From assembly GCA_965657135.1 (NCBI GenBank), contig CBFHNF010000001.1, positions 1 through 64,000 of the forward strand: a stretch of DNA of 64,000 bases, in the 5' to 3' direction. Shown here piece by piece: positions 35,636 through 44,746 of the stretch. Each line of letters opens with the position of its first letter. Within the stretch, counting starts at the first letter, position 1. Source of the stretch: HIMB11 sp965657135 (GTDB lineage Bacteria; Pseudomonadota; Alphaproteobacteria; Rhodobacterales; Rhodobacteraceae). The translations under genes were made by a program, and so were the position numbers. The notes under the pieces are model-generated. The model worked only from the letters and a program-made list of their open reading frames with translations. It did no database searches and had not been told where the DNA came from.

Positions 35636-35977
35636 ATGGCGCTTTTGGACACCATCAAATCAGGATTTGATTCACAAAGTGCGAAGGGGCAGAGTTTTGA
35701 TGAACTGATGTTGGGTCACAATGGTGCAAGCATTGCATTTCAACAGATTGTGCTATCGTTTGTTGATCGTAGCTTCAGGTTTAATGTTGCTTCTGCCTTC
35801 AGCAAGTTGGATCCAGACAATCGCACGCGTGCCAGTTGGCTTTTGTCTGCGCATGAATGTCACGCGGAGTTTGGCACGTTAAGTGTGATTGACCTGTGCC
35901 GAATTTATCCAAGATTGATCGATTTATATGATCAGGACGATGAGATGCGTCACCTGATATGCAAACATTTGGATTAA
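35636..35977 (+). CDS. Hypothetical protein, 113 residues
   Basis: No recognised family. A soluble, mostly helical protein with one hydrophobic helix (GASIAFQQIVLSFVDRSFRF, about residues 30-49) and two Cys (SAHECHAEF and IDLCRIYPR). It starts three bases after the small membrane-protein gene and its stop overlaps the end of the GH42 gene by 4 bases. The coupled pair suggests the membrane peptide and this protein work together (inference). Confidence 0.6.
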   Translation: MALLDTIKSGFDSQSAKGQSFDELMLGHNGASIAFQQIVLSFVDRSFRFNVASAFSKLDPDNRTRASWLLSAHECHAEFGTLSVIDLCRIYPRLIDLYDQDDEMRHLICKHLD

Positions 35978-37905
35978 TCGCCTTTGTCAATGCGAAGAAC
36001 GCCTGCCGCCTCTAGCATTCCATAGGGTGTTTGCGTGGGTTCAGCTGCATAGTTGAACCAGAATTCTTCTGTTTTGGTATCTCTTTTCCGCAGTCCTTCC
36101 TGAAGCGTGTGCGTTACCAGCCCTTCTGCGTTAAGTAGTCTTTCATAAAGCGCGAACAGAGTGTCGTCATCCAAGTAGGCGCCCAAATAAACAAGATGAC
36201 CAGCTTTCACCGCGATTGGACCGCCTGCGAGATCGGTTAGAATTGCGGTTGCGGATCCCTCCAAAATTTCTCGGTAACGCAGGGCCTGACCACCATGTTC
36301 CAACAGGATCGACATGTCTGCGCGGGGTGTATCGACCCTCGACACTGTGATGTCCAAGCCCGATAAATTGGGGGGCAGTGGCGTTGTTATATTTAATACA
36401 TCAGAACGTGAATTCGTTGCGGGACCATATATGGTAAGTGCATTAGCACTCTCTAGCGCAGAATATAGGTCCGAATCCATATGCAGAAGGCCCGGTACAA
36501 TGATACATTTGTACCCAGAAAAATCACGATGTGATGCCGGTAGGATGTCTATATTCAATCCTAATTGGCGCAGCGCACGATAATGATCAAAGATTAATTC
36601 GAAATAATCGCCATCTTTTAAATGGTTGAGTGCGGCCCACGCAAAATCTGCATCATAGTCGAAAATCAAGGCGACGTCAGCGGGAGAATCCTCAACAGTA
36701 GGTGCCGTGTTGAGTTCCTCTGCGACTGTTTTAGCCTCAAAATATGCCGTTGCTTTTTCGCTATCTGGTCTCAGAATGCCTGCATGCATTTGCTCTTGTG
36801 CAAAAGGTGCTTGACGCCATCGAAAATACGCAACGGTTTCTGCGCCATGCGCGAACGCTTCCCACGTCCAAAGACGTACCATTCCAGGCAGTGGATCTGG
36901 ATTCACAGGCGCCCAATTCACCGGACCTGGTTGCTGTTCCATAATCCACCAACGGCCCTTGCCAACGCTTCGATATAGATCATGGTGGAACGCTTGAAAA
37001 TCTGGATCGCCTTGTCGCATGAATTGGCGTTGTTTTTCATCGCTTGCGCCTGCTCGATCTGCCAAAAAACCAATCGGATAGCTGTCCCAAGTTGCAATAT
37101 CCAAATCTTGGCCAACTTTGAAATGATCAAAATCTGTGATCCGTCCCATGTAGTTGTGCGAAATTGGCGCATTTGAGTGTTGGCGAATGATGTCACATTG
37201 CGCTTTGTTAAATTCAACCACCTGATCAGAGGTGTATCTGCGAAACTCAAGCCAGTGGGCTGGATTTGCTTCGGTAACAGTTAGATTAGGCAGATCAATT
37301 TCATCATAGGCTGTGTATTCCATTGACCAAAATACATTGCCCCAAGCCCTGTTCAGCGCTGCGACATCATTTCCATACTTCTGAGCGAGCCAACGTTGAA
37401 ACCCAACGCGGGCGGCGTTTGAATAAGACAATGTGGTATCATGACAACCGTATTCATTATCGGTTTGCCACGCCCCTAATCCAGCGTGTTGCCCATAGCG
37501 TTCGGCCAACCGTGTGACGATATCGCGGCATTGATGGCGGTATCCTGAGTGCGAAAAACAATAATGCCGACGTGATCCAAATTTGCGCGGTTGACCATTA
37601 ACATCAATAGCAAACAAATCTGGGTATTTTTCGCAAACCCATTTGGGCGGTGTCGCAGTGGGCGTACCCAGAACAATTTTTAATCCATGCTGATGAAGCG
37701 TTTCAAACGCGCGATCCAACCAATCGAAATCAAATTGACCTTCGCTTGGTTCCAGTCGTGACCATGCAAATTCACCTATGCGTACCCACGTTAGCCCTAA
37801 TTCGGCCATGCGGATTGCGTCATGTTCCCAAATATTTTCGGGCCAATGTTCTGGATAATAGCATGTGCCAAGGGCACGTTTCATCTGGTCACTGCGCGCT
37901 GTCAT
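35974..37905 (-). CDS. GH42 beta-galactosidase
   Basis: Glycoside hydrolase family 42 of 643 residues, the normal size. GTCYYPEHWPE (about residues 13-23) is the family start; the acid/base Glu is in QTDNEYG (about 145-151) and the nucleophile Glu in WIMEQQPGP (about 315-323). A beta-galactosidase trimerisation domain and beta-sandwich follow. No signal peptide, so it acts on imported galactosides. Starts at 37905 or 37884 (MKRALGTCYY) are possible; the first overlaps dgoA by 17 bases. Last gene of the galactoside operon. Confidence 0.93.
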   Translation of the reverse strand: MTARSDQMKRALGTCYYPEHWPENIWEHDAIRMAELGLTWVRIGEFAWSRLEPSEGQFDFDWLDRAFETLHQHGLKIVLGTPTATPPKWVCEKYPDLFAIDVNGQPRKFGSRRHYCFSHSGYRHQCRDIVTRLAERYGQHAGLGAWQTDNEYGCHDTTLSYSNAARVGFQRWLAQKYGNDVAALNRAWGNVFWSMEYTAYDEIDLPNLTVTEANPAHWLEFRRYTSDQVVEFNKAQCDIIRQHSNAPISHNYMGRITDFDHFKVGQDLDIATWDSYPIGFLADRAGASDEKQRQFMRQGDPDFQAFHHDLYRSVGKGRWWIMEQQPGPVNWAPVNPDPLPGMVRLWTWEAFAHGAETVAYFRWRQAPFAQEQMHAGILRPDSEKATAYFEAKTVAEELNTAPTVEDSPADVALIFDYDADFAWAALNHLKDGDYFELIFDHYRALRQLGLNIDILPASHRDFSGYKCIIVPGLLHMDSDLYSALESANALTIYGPATNSRSDVLNITTPLPPNLSGLDITVSRVDTPRADMSILLEHGGQALRYREILEGSATAILTDLAGGPIAVKAGHLVYLGAYLDDDTLFALYERLLNAEGLVTHTLQEGLRKRDTKTEEFWFNYAAEPTQTPYGMLEAAGVLRIDKGD

Positions 37906-38491
37906 AGGCTTCTACCAATGCCGCGGCGTTTGAGGCAACTTCGCCAACGGTCATACCAGGTTTATATAGGTTCGATCCAACGCCAAATCCTGTTGCGCCA
38001 GTAGATATCCAAGCGGTAAAATCGGGCGCGCCCACTCCCCCAACAGCATAGGTTTTGATTTCGCTTGGCAGCACTGCTTTCAGTGCCTTAAATCCGTCCA
38101 ACCCTAATTTGAATGCCGGAAAAAACTTTAGCCCGTCAGCGCCAGATTTTAATGCACTAAAACATTCTGTCGGCGTAAATACCCCAGGATAAGACAGCAT
38201 ATCGTGTTTTTTGGTCGCGGTGATTACATCCGGATCTGCGTTTGGGCTGATCACCATTTGACACCCAATTTGGGCAAGCTGTGCAACTTCGTCACGTGTT
38301 GTCACCGTTCCCGCACCAATTGTGGCATGCGTCCCAAACGCTTGGGTCATTTTTTCAATGGAACGAAACGGGTTTGGCGAATTGAGTGGAACCTCAATTT
38401 TGGTGATCCCTGCATCGATCAACGCCTGCGTGATGTCGATAACGTCGCTCGGTTCTATTCCGCGCAAAATGGCAATCAATTCTCGTTGCAT
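37889..38491 (-). CDS. dgoA: 2-dehydro-3-deoxy-6-phosphogalactonate aldolase
   Basis: Class I KDPG/KDPGal aldolase of 200 residues. It has IAILRGI near the N-terminus, the Glu in KIEVPLNSP (about residues 32-40), GAGTVTTRDEV (about 59-69), and the Schiff-base Lys in GLKFFPAFKLG (about 125-135). Adjacent dgoK and galactosidase genes favour the galactonate isomer (DgoA) over Eda. It splits KDPGal into pyruvate and glyceraldehyde 3-phosphate, the last step of De Ley-Doudoroff galactose catabolism. It lies 4 bases after dgoK. Confidence 0.92.
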   Translation of the reverse strand: MQRELIAILRGIEPSDVIDITQALIDAGITKIEVPLNSPNPFRSIEKMTQAFGTHATIGAGTVTTRDEVAQLAQIGCQMVISPNADPDVITATKKHDMLSYPGVFTPTECFSALKSGADGLKFFPAFKLGLDGFKALKAVLPSEIKTYAVGGVGAPDFTAWISTGATGFGVGSNLYKPGMTVGEVASNAAALVEAYDSAQ

Positions 38492-38495
38492 TTCG

Positions 38496-39407
38496 TTACC
38501 CTTTGCTTTTTCGCACCATGACCAGCCCGCGCAACGTCGGTGCGTCTGACACGTCTATCACCACCGATTGTGAGAACAGGTCAAGTGCTGTTTTATACAA
38601 TGAACACAACCATGCATCACCGATGAGGGTCACAGAGAGCCTGTCTAAGTTATTTTTCATTGCCGCGATTTCTTGGCCGATCAATAACCCAGATAAGCGC
38701 GCACGCAAGCTGCCTGCATCAGCGTCATTCACTAAGTGTTGCGCGCGTAGTCGAAACAGTTCTGATGAGACAGTCGCAGGATTATGGACGGCGTCTGTCA
38801 CGGCTTTGACAAAACTCATTTGTGAAAACTCAGCTTCGTTCAGAGAATGTTTCAAGACAGATTGGCATGACAGCAGTTCAAAAATTTCCCCAGTCATAAA
38901 AGTTTGGAATTCTGTAATCTGCCCGTCTTGCACGTACACCCACTTGGAATGAGTTCCAGGCAAACATATGATACCGCAATAGTTTCTGTCCTGCCCCAAA
39001 AGTCCCGCAATTTGTGTTTCTTCGCCGCGCATAACATCCGCAGGTTCAAGCTGCTTAATGCCGGGTAAAATGCGCACGGCTATCCGAGGGTCAGACGTTT
39101 TAACAGACGCGGACTGGTTCAATGCAGGCAGAGCACAAGGCGCTATTAAATATCCTGCGTCTTGCCATCCTTGGCGTGCGCCAGCCATTCCGCAAACTAG
39201 GACATCTGTGATGCATTCGTCTAACAAATGTTGTTCGATATGAGATAGCAGGACGCTTTCATAGTCTCCTTGGGAGAGCTTTCCCATGCCCATTGAAACC
39301 TTTTTTTCGTGCAGTATCCCACCGTTTTCATCACAGTGCCAAATGCGCAAATTTGTTGTGCCCCAATCTACGGCAATCCAGTTTGGGTTGTTTGCTGTGG
39401 GTTTCAT
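38496..39407 (-). CDS. dgoK: 2-dehydro-3-deoxygalactonokinase
   Basis: Sugar-acid kinase of about 303 residues with the DGOK-family N-terminus IAVDWGTTNLRIW (ATP-binding, about residues 10-22) and conserved CGMAGARQGW and LPGTHSKWV. Phosphorylates KDGal for the aldolase next to it. The ATG at 39407 overlaps the alpha-galactosidase stop (ATGA), which is why it is preferred over the upstream ATG at 39431. Same operon as GH36, GH42 and the sugar importer. Confidence 0.92.
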   Translation of the reverse strand: MKPTANNPNWIAVDWGTTNLRIWHCDENGGILHEKKVSMGMGKLSQGDYESVLLSHIEQHLLDECITDVLVCGMAGARQGWQDAGYLIAPCALPALNQSASVKTSDPRIAVRILPGIKQLEPADVMRGEETQIAGLLGQDRNYCGIICLPGTHSKWVYVQDGQITEFQTFMTGEIFELLSCQSVLKHSLNEAEFSQMSFVKAVTDAVHNPATVSSELFRLRAQHLVNDADAGSLRARLSGLLIGQEIAAMKNNLDRLSVTLIGDAWLCSLYKTALDLFSQSVVIDVSDAPTLRGLVMVRKSKG

Positions 39408-41485
39408 AAGATCTTCCCCTGCAAAACCCACATTCTGTCCGGAAATTGGCTTGGTAGCATTACACCATGCGACATTAAAAATTGTCCACTCAGCCGCTGT
39501 GGGCCATCGTCAAAACCATTAGACCCGCGCGAAGCGTTGGTTTTTTCATCATGGTTCACAAGAAAAATTTCGTATATTGTGTCCGATATTAATCCAGTGA
39601 GGCGGATCGGAATGGGGCAAGACCAAGACGACGTTTTGGCCATCCCCACGAAGGCGACAAATTTGTCTTTCTGGGGTGATACCTGAATCTCTGCCGTTAT
39701 CGCAGTGTCGGCGCTGGTCAGTCGCATAATGTCAGCGCCGAATCGCCAATCACGGTTATCCTTCCACCACTGTGTGACCTGTTTCAATTTGGCCTGTTCC
39801 GCGTTCGTCAATTCACGTGGGTCCATTTCAAATCCCATGTGACGTTGCGCAGCGACCCATGCGCGAAAACCTATGTCGTGAATGCGTCCCGATGTGTGGC
39901 ATTCGCGCGGACCGACGTGGCTACCGGTAACCGAGAGTGGTAGAAAATGACTGGCCTCATACTGCATACGCAACCGTTCAGCGGCGTCGTTGCTATCAGA
40001 CAACCAAACACGTTGGGTGTATTTCATAATTCCAAAATCGATGCGTCCACCCCCCGAAGAACACGTTTCAATTTCGACATCTGGGTGGGTGGTTCGCAAT
40101 TGGGACAAGAGGTCATAAGTACCATGTGTTTGTTCTGCATCAACGAATGGCAGAACGCGGTTATGATCCCATTTGATGTAACTGATGTTATAATTGCCTA
40201 GAATAGTGGAAATTTTTCCAAACAAATATTCACGCACGTCGGCATTTGCCATGTCCAAAACCAGCTGATTGCGTCCCTGCGTTTGCTCCAATGGTCCAAG
40301 AACCCATTCAGGGCGTTCGCGATAGAGGCGCGAATTTGGATTAATCATCTCAGGTTCGAACCAAATCCCAAAACTCATTCCATGATCATTCACATGTGCG
40401 ATCAGAGGTCCAAGTCCGCTTGGATATTTCCGCGGATCAATATCCCAATCACCCAGTGATTGCGTATCATCATCGCGGGTCCCAAACCATCCATCGTCCA
40501 AAACAAAACGTTCTGCTCCTATTTTGGCTGCAGCTGCTACAATGTCGGACAAAGTGTTTGGATCGTGATCAAAATAGATTGCCTCCCAGCAATTGTAATG
40601 CACCGGACGCGGCAGTGACTCATTTGTCCACGTCACGACATTATCACGCAAGTGGCGCTGATATTGAACAGAGACACCATTTAAACCCTGATCCGAGAAA
40701 GTAATAAATAGTGGCGCAGTTTCCACGTGGCGCGTTGGCTGTGGATACGCATCAAAGGCATGGCCAAATTGTACCTGCCGTCGACCATCGGGCAACTCCT
40801 CGGCGATCATTGTATGTCCGCCCGACCATCCATAATGCCATGCATAGGCCGTGCCATGGGTTTCGTTGCAGCCAAACTCGGGAACGAGCAACGCAGGGAA
40901 ATGTTCGTGCCCTGTGCGTCCTGTTTGATTATTGCGCAGGCGCGCACCAATGGACCAGCTTGTTTCCTGTTTGTGAAATTCGCGACACCAATGACCAGAA
41001 AAATCAATCATCTTATCAGCCAATGTTGGAGCCGGCAGAACTGGTGCCGAAAACCAATCCACCAAAATTTCGGTGTCAGAGGTTAAAGAGGCCGACATCT
41101 CGATTATATTCGTTTTGTAATGCGCGCTAAACTGCGCTTTGTAAATTAACCCATGGGCACGATCGCAATATTCCAATGTTAATGAAGATTCACTGGAATT
41201 GGCATCTACAAGCTCAAACTTCGGATGAATGCGATGGCCGTCCAATGATCGGATGCGTAGCCCAGGATGTCCGGCAAAGGTCTTGGACACTTCGGGACAA
41301 ATCGATAGTGGGGTGACGGCATCTAGCACACCTCCAGAGAAATCCATCCATGTCGCGTCCCAAATTGTTTGGGCATCTTCTGATTGGGGCAGCGTTTTGC
41401 CCCAATAAACCACTTGGGCCAGATCTCTTTGTCCACCCAAGAGAAGTGTTTGGGTTCCGCAGTCTAATCGCCAAAACTGCATCAC
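39404..41485 (-). CDS. GH36 alpha-galactosidase
   Basis: 693 residues, the usual length for bacterial GH36. The catalytic nucleophile Asp is in SYIKWDHNR (about residues 461-469) and the acid/base Asp in WLSDSNDAAERLRM (about 523-536); RFVLDDGWFGTRDDD (about 324-338) contributes to the substrate site. Hydrolyses terminal alpha-galactose from raffinose-, melibiose- or galactosylglycerol-type compounds. No signal peptide, so it acts inside the cell. It overlaps the upstream permease gene by 4 bases. Confidence 0.93.
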   Translation of the reverse strand: MMQFWRLDCGTQTLLLGGQRDLAQVVYWGKTLPQSEDAQTIWDATWMDFSGGVLDAVTPLSICPEVSKTFAGHPGLRIRSLDGHRIHPKFELVDANSSESSLTLEYCDRAHGLIYKAQFSAHYKTNIIEMSASLTSDTEILVDWFSAPVLPAPTLADKMIDFSGHWCREFHKQETSWSIGARLRNNQTGRTGHEHFPALLVPEFGCNETHGTAYAWHYGWSGGHTMIAEELPDGRRQVQFGHAFDAYPQPTRHVETAPLFITFSDQGLNGVSVQYQRHLRDNVVTWTNESLPRPVHYNCWEAIYFDHDPNTLSDIVAAAAKIGAERFVLDDGWFGTRDDDTQSLGDWDIDPRKYPSGLGPLIAHVNDHGMSFGIWFEPEMINPNSRLYRERPEWVLGPLEQTQGRNQLVLDMANADVREYLFGKISTILGNYNISYIKWDHNRVLPFVDAEQTHGTYDLLSQLRTTHPDVEIETCSSGGGRIDFGIMKYTQRVWLSDSNDAAERLRMQYEASHFLPLSVTGSHVGPRECHTSGRIHDIGFRAWVAAQRHMGFEMDPRELTNAEQAKLKQVTQWWKDNRDWRFGADIMRLTSADTAITAEIQVSPQKDKFVAFVGMAKTSSWSCPIPIRLTGLISDTIYEIFLVNHDEKTNASRGSNGFDDGPQRLSGQFLMSHGVMLPSQFPDRMWVLQGKIL

Positions 41486-42330
41486 TTTACTGCCCCAAGT
41501 GTTAGGCCTGCAATAAAGTGTTTCTGCATCAGGAAGAACATGAAAACAGGTGGAATCGCAGCGACAATGCTGCCGGCACTCATCATGTGATAGGCGGCAC
41601 GATATTGGCTGTTAAATGCTGTGATGCCAGCAGTAACGGGTTGTGCATCTGGCCCCTGAGTCAGGACGATTGCCCAAAAATAATCGTTCCAGATGAATGT
41701 GAAAATTAAAACAGACAGTGCCGCAATCGCGGGTTTCATTAAGGGCAGCACAACATAGACAAATATTTTCCACTCTGCCACGCCCTCAACCCGTGCAGCT
41801 TCAATCAGGGAATAGGGGAGCGCACGAATAAAATTGCGCATGAACAGTGTGCAAAACCCAGTTTGGAATGCGATGTGAAATAGGATCAACCCAAGTTTCG
41901 TGTCATACAGGTTTAGGCTGACCGTAAGATCGCGCACGGGCACCATTAGAATTTGAAACGGTACGAAATTTCCAGCAATGAACATGAAAAAGATCAGCAG
42001 ATTTCCACGAAATTTGTAAACACCTAGAGCGAATCCTGTCATTGACGACAGTGCAACTGCTCCAATGACGGTGGGGACAGTGATAAAGACCGAATTCGCC
42101 AAATACTGTGGCATGTCTGAGGCGAAGAAAACACGCCCATAGTTGTTGAAAAACTCAAATGACGAAGGAAGCCCCCAAAAGTTTCCTTTGACAAAATCAC
42201 CATCTGGTTTGATGGAAAAGATCATCACGGCAATGAGTGGCAATAACCAAAGAATAAGTGCGATGGGCAAGAACACTTGATAACTGATCTGACTGGCGCG
42301 CGATCGCTGTTGTATGGGGGTTGGAAACAT
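41482..42330 (-). CDS. Sugar ABC importer permease (MalG type)
   Basis: CUT1-family inner-membrane permease of 282 residues with six helices; the EAA loop is EAARVEGVAEWKIFVYVVLP (about residues 178-197). The FNSQYRAAYHMMSAGSIVAA segment is typical of MalG-like subunits. It overlaps the GH36 start by 4 bases and the MalF-type permease by 1 base. Confidence 0.94.
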   Translation of the reverse strand: MFPTPIQQRSRASQISYQVFLPIALILWLLPLIAVMIFSIKPDGDFVKGNFWGLPSSFEFFNNYGRVFFASDMPQYLANSVFITVPTVIGAVALSSMTGFALGVYKFRGNLLIFFMFIAGNFVPFQILMVPVRDLTVSLNLYDTKLGLILFHIAFQTGFCTLFMRNFIRALPYSLIEAARVEGVAEWKIFVYVVLPLMKPAIAALSVLIFTFIWNDYFWAIVLTQGPDAQPVTAGITAFNSQYRAAYHMMSAGSIVAAIPPVFMFFLMQKHFIAGLTLGAVK

Positions 42331-43271
42331 TACCGGCCCTCCTTTTCGTCACGCCACATCTGGTAGAGGAAGTAGGCGATAAAGCCCAACATGATAAAAA
42401 ACAAGACCACAGCGATCGCCGCCCCATATCCCATGCGGAACCCGAATTCAGATAGGCTTTCTTCGAACATAAAAAATGACAAAACACGTGTTGACCCAAA
42501 CGGCCCCCCATTTGTCATGACGGCGATGAAATCGAATGAACGCAATGCGCCAATTATGGTTACGACAAACGCAATAAACGTTGCTGGCCGCAGTTGCGGT
42601 AAAATAACATACCACAGCATTCTAAAGCCCTTTGCACCATCTAGTCTTCCTGCCTCTACTTGTTCGGGATCAACAGAATTTAAACCCGTTAAATAAAGGA
42701 TCATGCAATAGGCAGTTTGCGGCCAAAGTCCGGCTGCGATAATGCCATATGTTGCAGTATTGGGATTACCCAATACACCACCGCGAATATCAATTCCAAA
42801 CCAACTCATCATCACGTCAAAGAGGCCATCATTTGGCAGATAAAACCAGCTGAAAACAAGTCCAACGACCACTTGCGAAATGACAAATGGGAAAAAGAAC
42901 AAGGACTTGTATAAGCGAATGCCGGCAACAGTTTGGTTCAAAAACAGCGCGATGAACAACCCCATTGGAATGGCCAAGAGGTATAGCAATAGCCATTTGA
43001 TATTGTTCCAAAAAGATGTTTCAAACTTTCGGTCCATCTTTTGATCGCCAAGTCCCAAAAGACGTTCATAGTTGTCCATCCCAACAAACGTTTTTTCGCC
43101 TAGCCCGTCCCACATGTGGAAGGATATCCAAAATGACTGACCGATTGGTACGATCACGTAGGTGGCAAAAAACACGACCGCCGGTAGTAAAAACAGCCAT
43201 GGCGTAATAGCGATATCGTTTTTGCGATACCAGCTTTTGAATTTTGATGGTTCAGTATGGGCGGAGGACAT
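42330..43271 (-). CDS. Sugar ABC importer permease (MalF type)
   Basis: CUT1 permease of 313 residues. The N-terminal helix TPWLFLLPAVVFFATYVIVP (about residues 22-41) and the EAA loop EQVEAGRLDGAKGFRMLWYV (about 203-222) are canonical. The Gal-operon order is binding protein, terminator-like hairpin, this gene, MalG-type gene. Confidence 0.94.
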   Translation of the reverse strand: MSSAHTEPSKFKSWYRKNDIAITPWLFLLPAVVFFATYVIVPIGQSFWISFHMWDGLGEKTFVGMDNYERLLGLGDQKMDRKFETSFWNNIKWLLLYLLAIPMGLFIALFLNQTVAGIRLYKSLFFFPFVISQVVVGLVFSWFYLPNDGLFDVMMSWFGIDIRGGVLGNPNTATYGIIAAGLWPQTAYCMILYLTGLNSVDPEQVEAGRLDGAKGFRMLWYVILPQLRPATFIAFVVTIIGALRSFDFIAVMTNGGPFGSTRVLSFFMFEESLSEFGFRMGYGAAIAVVLFFIMLGFIAYFLYQMWRDEKEGR

Positions 43272-43331
43272 AGAGGGATTACCTTTGTGAATTACCGCAT
43301 ACGAAAAACGTAATTGCTTTACGAATAAGGT

Positions 43332-43361
43332 AAAAAAGGGGCCGCAATACCCTGCGGCCCC
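43332..43361 (-). terminator. Terminator-like hairpin between sugar-binding protein and permease genes
   Basis: Read leftward, a 9-bp GC-rich stem (GGGGCCGCA with TGCGGCCCC), six-base loop and six T residues, 10 bases after the binding-protein stop. Permease genes follow in the same orientation without another clear promoter, so it is probably an attenuator that gives excess binding protein. Confidence 0.8.
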
Positions 43362-43371
43362 AAAAATATTA

Positions 43372-44625
43372 TTACTTGTAGATGCGCTGACGCGCGTCTT
43401 CCAAACGCTCTAGGATGTCGTCTAGGTTATCAGGGAATACCATGAATTCCTGTAGACCTTCCATTCCCACAGATGCCATCTCTGCTGGGAAATCGCGATC
43501 GAAGAACTGCATGATGCCGCCGCCTGCGTTGTTGGACAACATATCAAAGCCTTGCTGGATGAATTTGTCATCAGACACAGATGCGTTGGCGTTGACAGGT
43601 AGCTGACCCAATGCATCGCCAGAGTTGATTTCAGTTTGAACCTCTGGTGACGTGACATAGAGCAAGAATGCTTTTGCTGCTTCGACGTTCTGTGCGCCGG
43701 ATGCGATGTGGAACGTGTCTGTTGGCGCATCTTCTGCATAATCAACATCTGGGTTGATCATTGGGAATTGATAGAAGTCCAACTGGTCATCTGTTAGGCC
43801 ACCATCGCGGAATGCCGCAACCGAGAAGTTACCCATTAGATAGGCTGTCGCTTTGCCGTCAATCATGAATGGCATTGCTTCTTGCCAGCTGTAAGACTGG
43901 TGGTCGTCAACGAACGCACCCATGTCGATCAACTGACGCCAGTTTGCAAATGTTTCGCGTACACGATCATCTGTCCATGCAACTTCACCATTGGCAAGTT
44001 GAATATGGAAGTCATAGCCGTTTGTACGAGAGTTGATGTAGTCAAACCAACCGCCTGCAGTCCAAAGGTACTTTGAACCAATTGTATAACACTTACGACC
44101 TGAATCGATGATCGTTTGACAGTTTGAAAGCTCCTCGGCCCATGTTTTTGGTTCACTTAGGCCTAGCTTTTCAAAGATGTCTTTACGATAGTAAACACCC
44201 CATTGGTAATATGTGTATGGGACGCCCCACTGCTTGCCATCCAGCGTCATTGCGCCTTTTGTTGATGCAAGCGCTGCCATCTCAGGCTCATTCCATAGAT
44301 CTGAAATGTCCATGAATAGACCTGCGTCAACGTATGGAGTCATGCGTGTTGCCGCATACCAATTTACAACGTCTGGTGCGTTTGCAGATAATGCGTTACG
44401 GATTTGTGTTTTCCACGCCTCGCGATCAACAACAGTCAGCTCAACACTTAAGTTTGGGTGCATCGCGTCGAAGTCTGACGCCATTTTCTCCATCACTGCA
44501 CGTGGTGCAGGGTTGGACATGTCAGATGTGATACGAAGTGTACCTGATAGGTCGGCAAATGCTGGAACCGCAGCAGCCATAGATAGAGCCAACGCTGTCG
44601 TCAGCTTAGTAAATTTCTGGAACAT
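43372..44625 (-). CDS. Sugar-binding protein of CUT1 ABC importer (MalE/SBP_bac_1 family)
   Basis: Periplasmic binding protein of 417 residues with a Sec signal peptide (FTKLTTALALSMAAAVPAFA, cleavage near residue 24). The mature protein shows the SBP_bac_1 features of WGVPYTYYQWGVYYRKDIFE (about 130-149) and ASGAQNVEAAKAFLLYVTSP (about 303-322). The ATG at 44625 is preceded by GGGAGAG, and the longer open frame to 44697 would not encode a signal peptide at its start. Likely ligand: a galactoside, from the adjacent alpha- and beta-galactosidases. Confidence 0.93.
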   Translation of the reverse strand: MFQKFTKLTTALALSMAAAVPAFADLSGTLRITSDMSNPAPRAVMEKMASDFDAMHPNLSVELTVVDREAWKTQIRNALSANAPDVVNWYAATRMTPYVDAGLFMDISDLWNEPEMAALASTKGAMTLDGKQWGVPYTYYQWGVYYRKDIFEKLGLSEPKTWAEELSNCQTIIDSGRKCYTIGSKYLWTAGGWFDYINSRTNGYDFHIQLANGEVAWTDDRVRETFANWRQLIDMGAFVDDHQSYSWQEAMPFMIDGKATAYLMGNFSVAAFRDGGLTDDQLDFYQFPMINPDVDYAEDAPTDTFHIASGAQNVEAAKAFLLYVTSPEVQTEINSGDALGQLPVNANASVSDDKFIQQGFDMLSNNAGGGIMQFFDRDFPAEMASVGMEGLQEFMVFPDNLDDILERLEDARQRIYK

Positions 44626-44651
44626 AATTCTCTCCCTGTTGTTCCGATCTT

Positions 44652-44668
44652 GTTTCATATAATGAAAC
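44652..44668. promoter_or_regulatory. Inverted repeat GTTTCAT-ATA-ATGAAAC in the sugar-binding-protein leader
   Basis: A perfect 7-bp inverted repeat with a 3-base spacer, about 12-28 bases downstream of the predicted transcription start of the sugar operon. Size and position fit a site for the IclR-family regulator encoded next door, acting as a roadblock (inference). Confidence 0.5.
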
Positions 44669-44687
44669 TTGATCTCAACTATTGAAA

Positions 44688-44716
44688 ATACTGACAAGCA
44701 TCGCTAGGCTTGTCAA
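44688..44716 (-). promoter_or_regulatory. Predicted promoter of the sugar-binding-protein operon
   Basis: Read leftward, a consensus -35 TTGACA (44711-44716), 17-base spacer and CAGTAT as -10 (44688-44693). The start codon of the binding-protein gene is about 63 bases downstream of the -10. The 8-bp inverted repeat at 44692-44715 covers both elements. Confidence 0.6.
44692..44715. promoter_or_regulatory. Inverted repeat TGACAAGC-N8-GCTTGTCA overlapping the divergent promoters
   Basis: A perfect 8-bp inverted repeat with spacer atcgctag, spanning the -35 and spacer of the sugar operon promoter and lying about 30-55 bases before the iclR start. A good candidate for a shared operator of the IclR-type regulator (inference). 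Confidence 0.5.
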
Positions 44717-44746
44717 CAGTTTCATCAGACACAGCAGGAGACCACG

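Noticed and set aside
39309..40704. Rightward open frames over the alpha-galactosidase gene
   Set aside because: They are opposite-strand shadows of a well-conserved GH36 gene and encode no recognisable protein.
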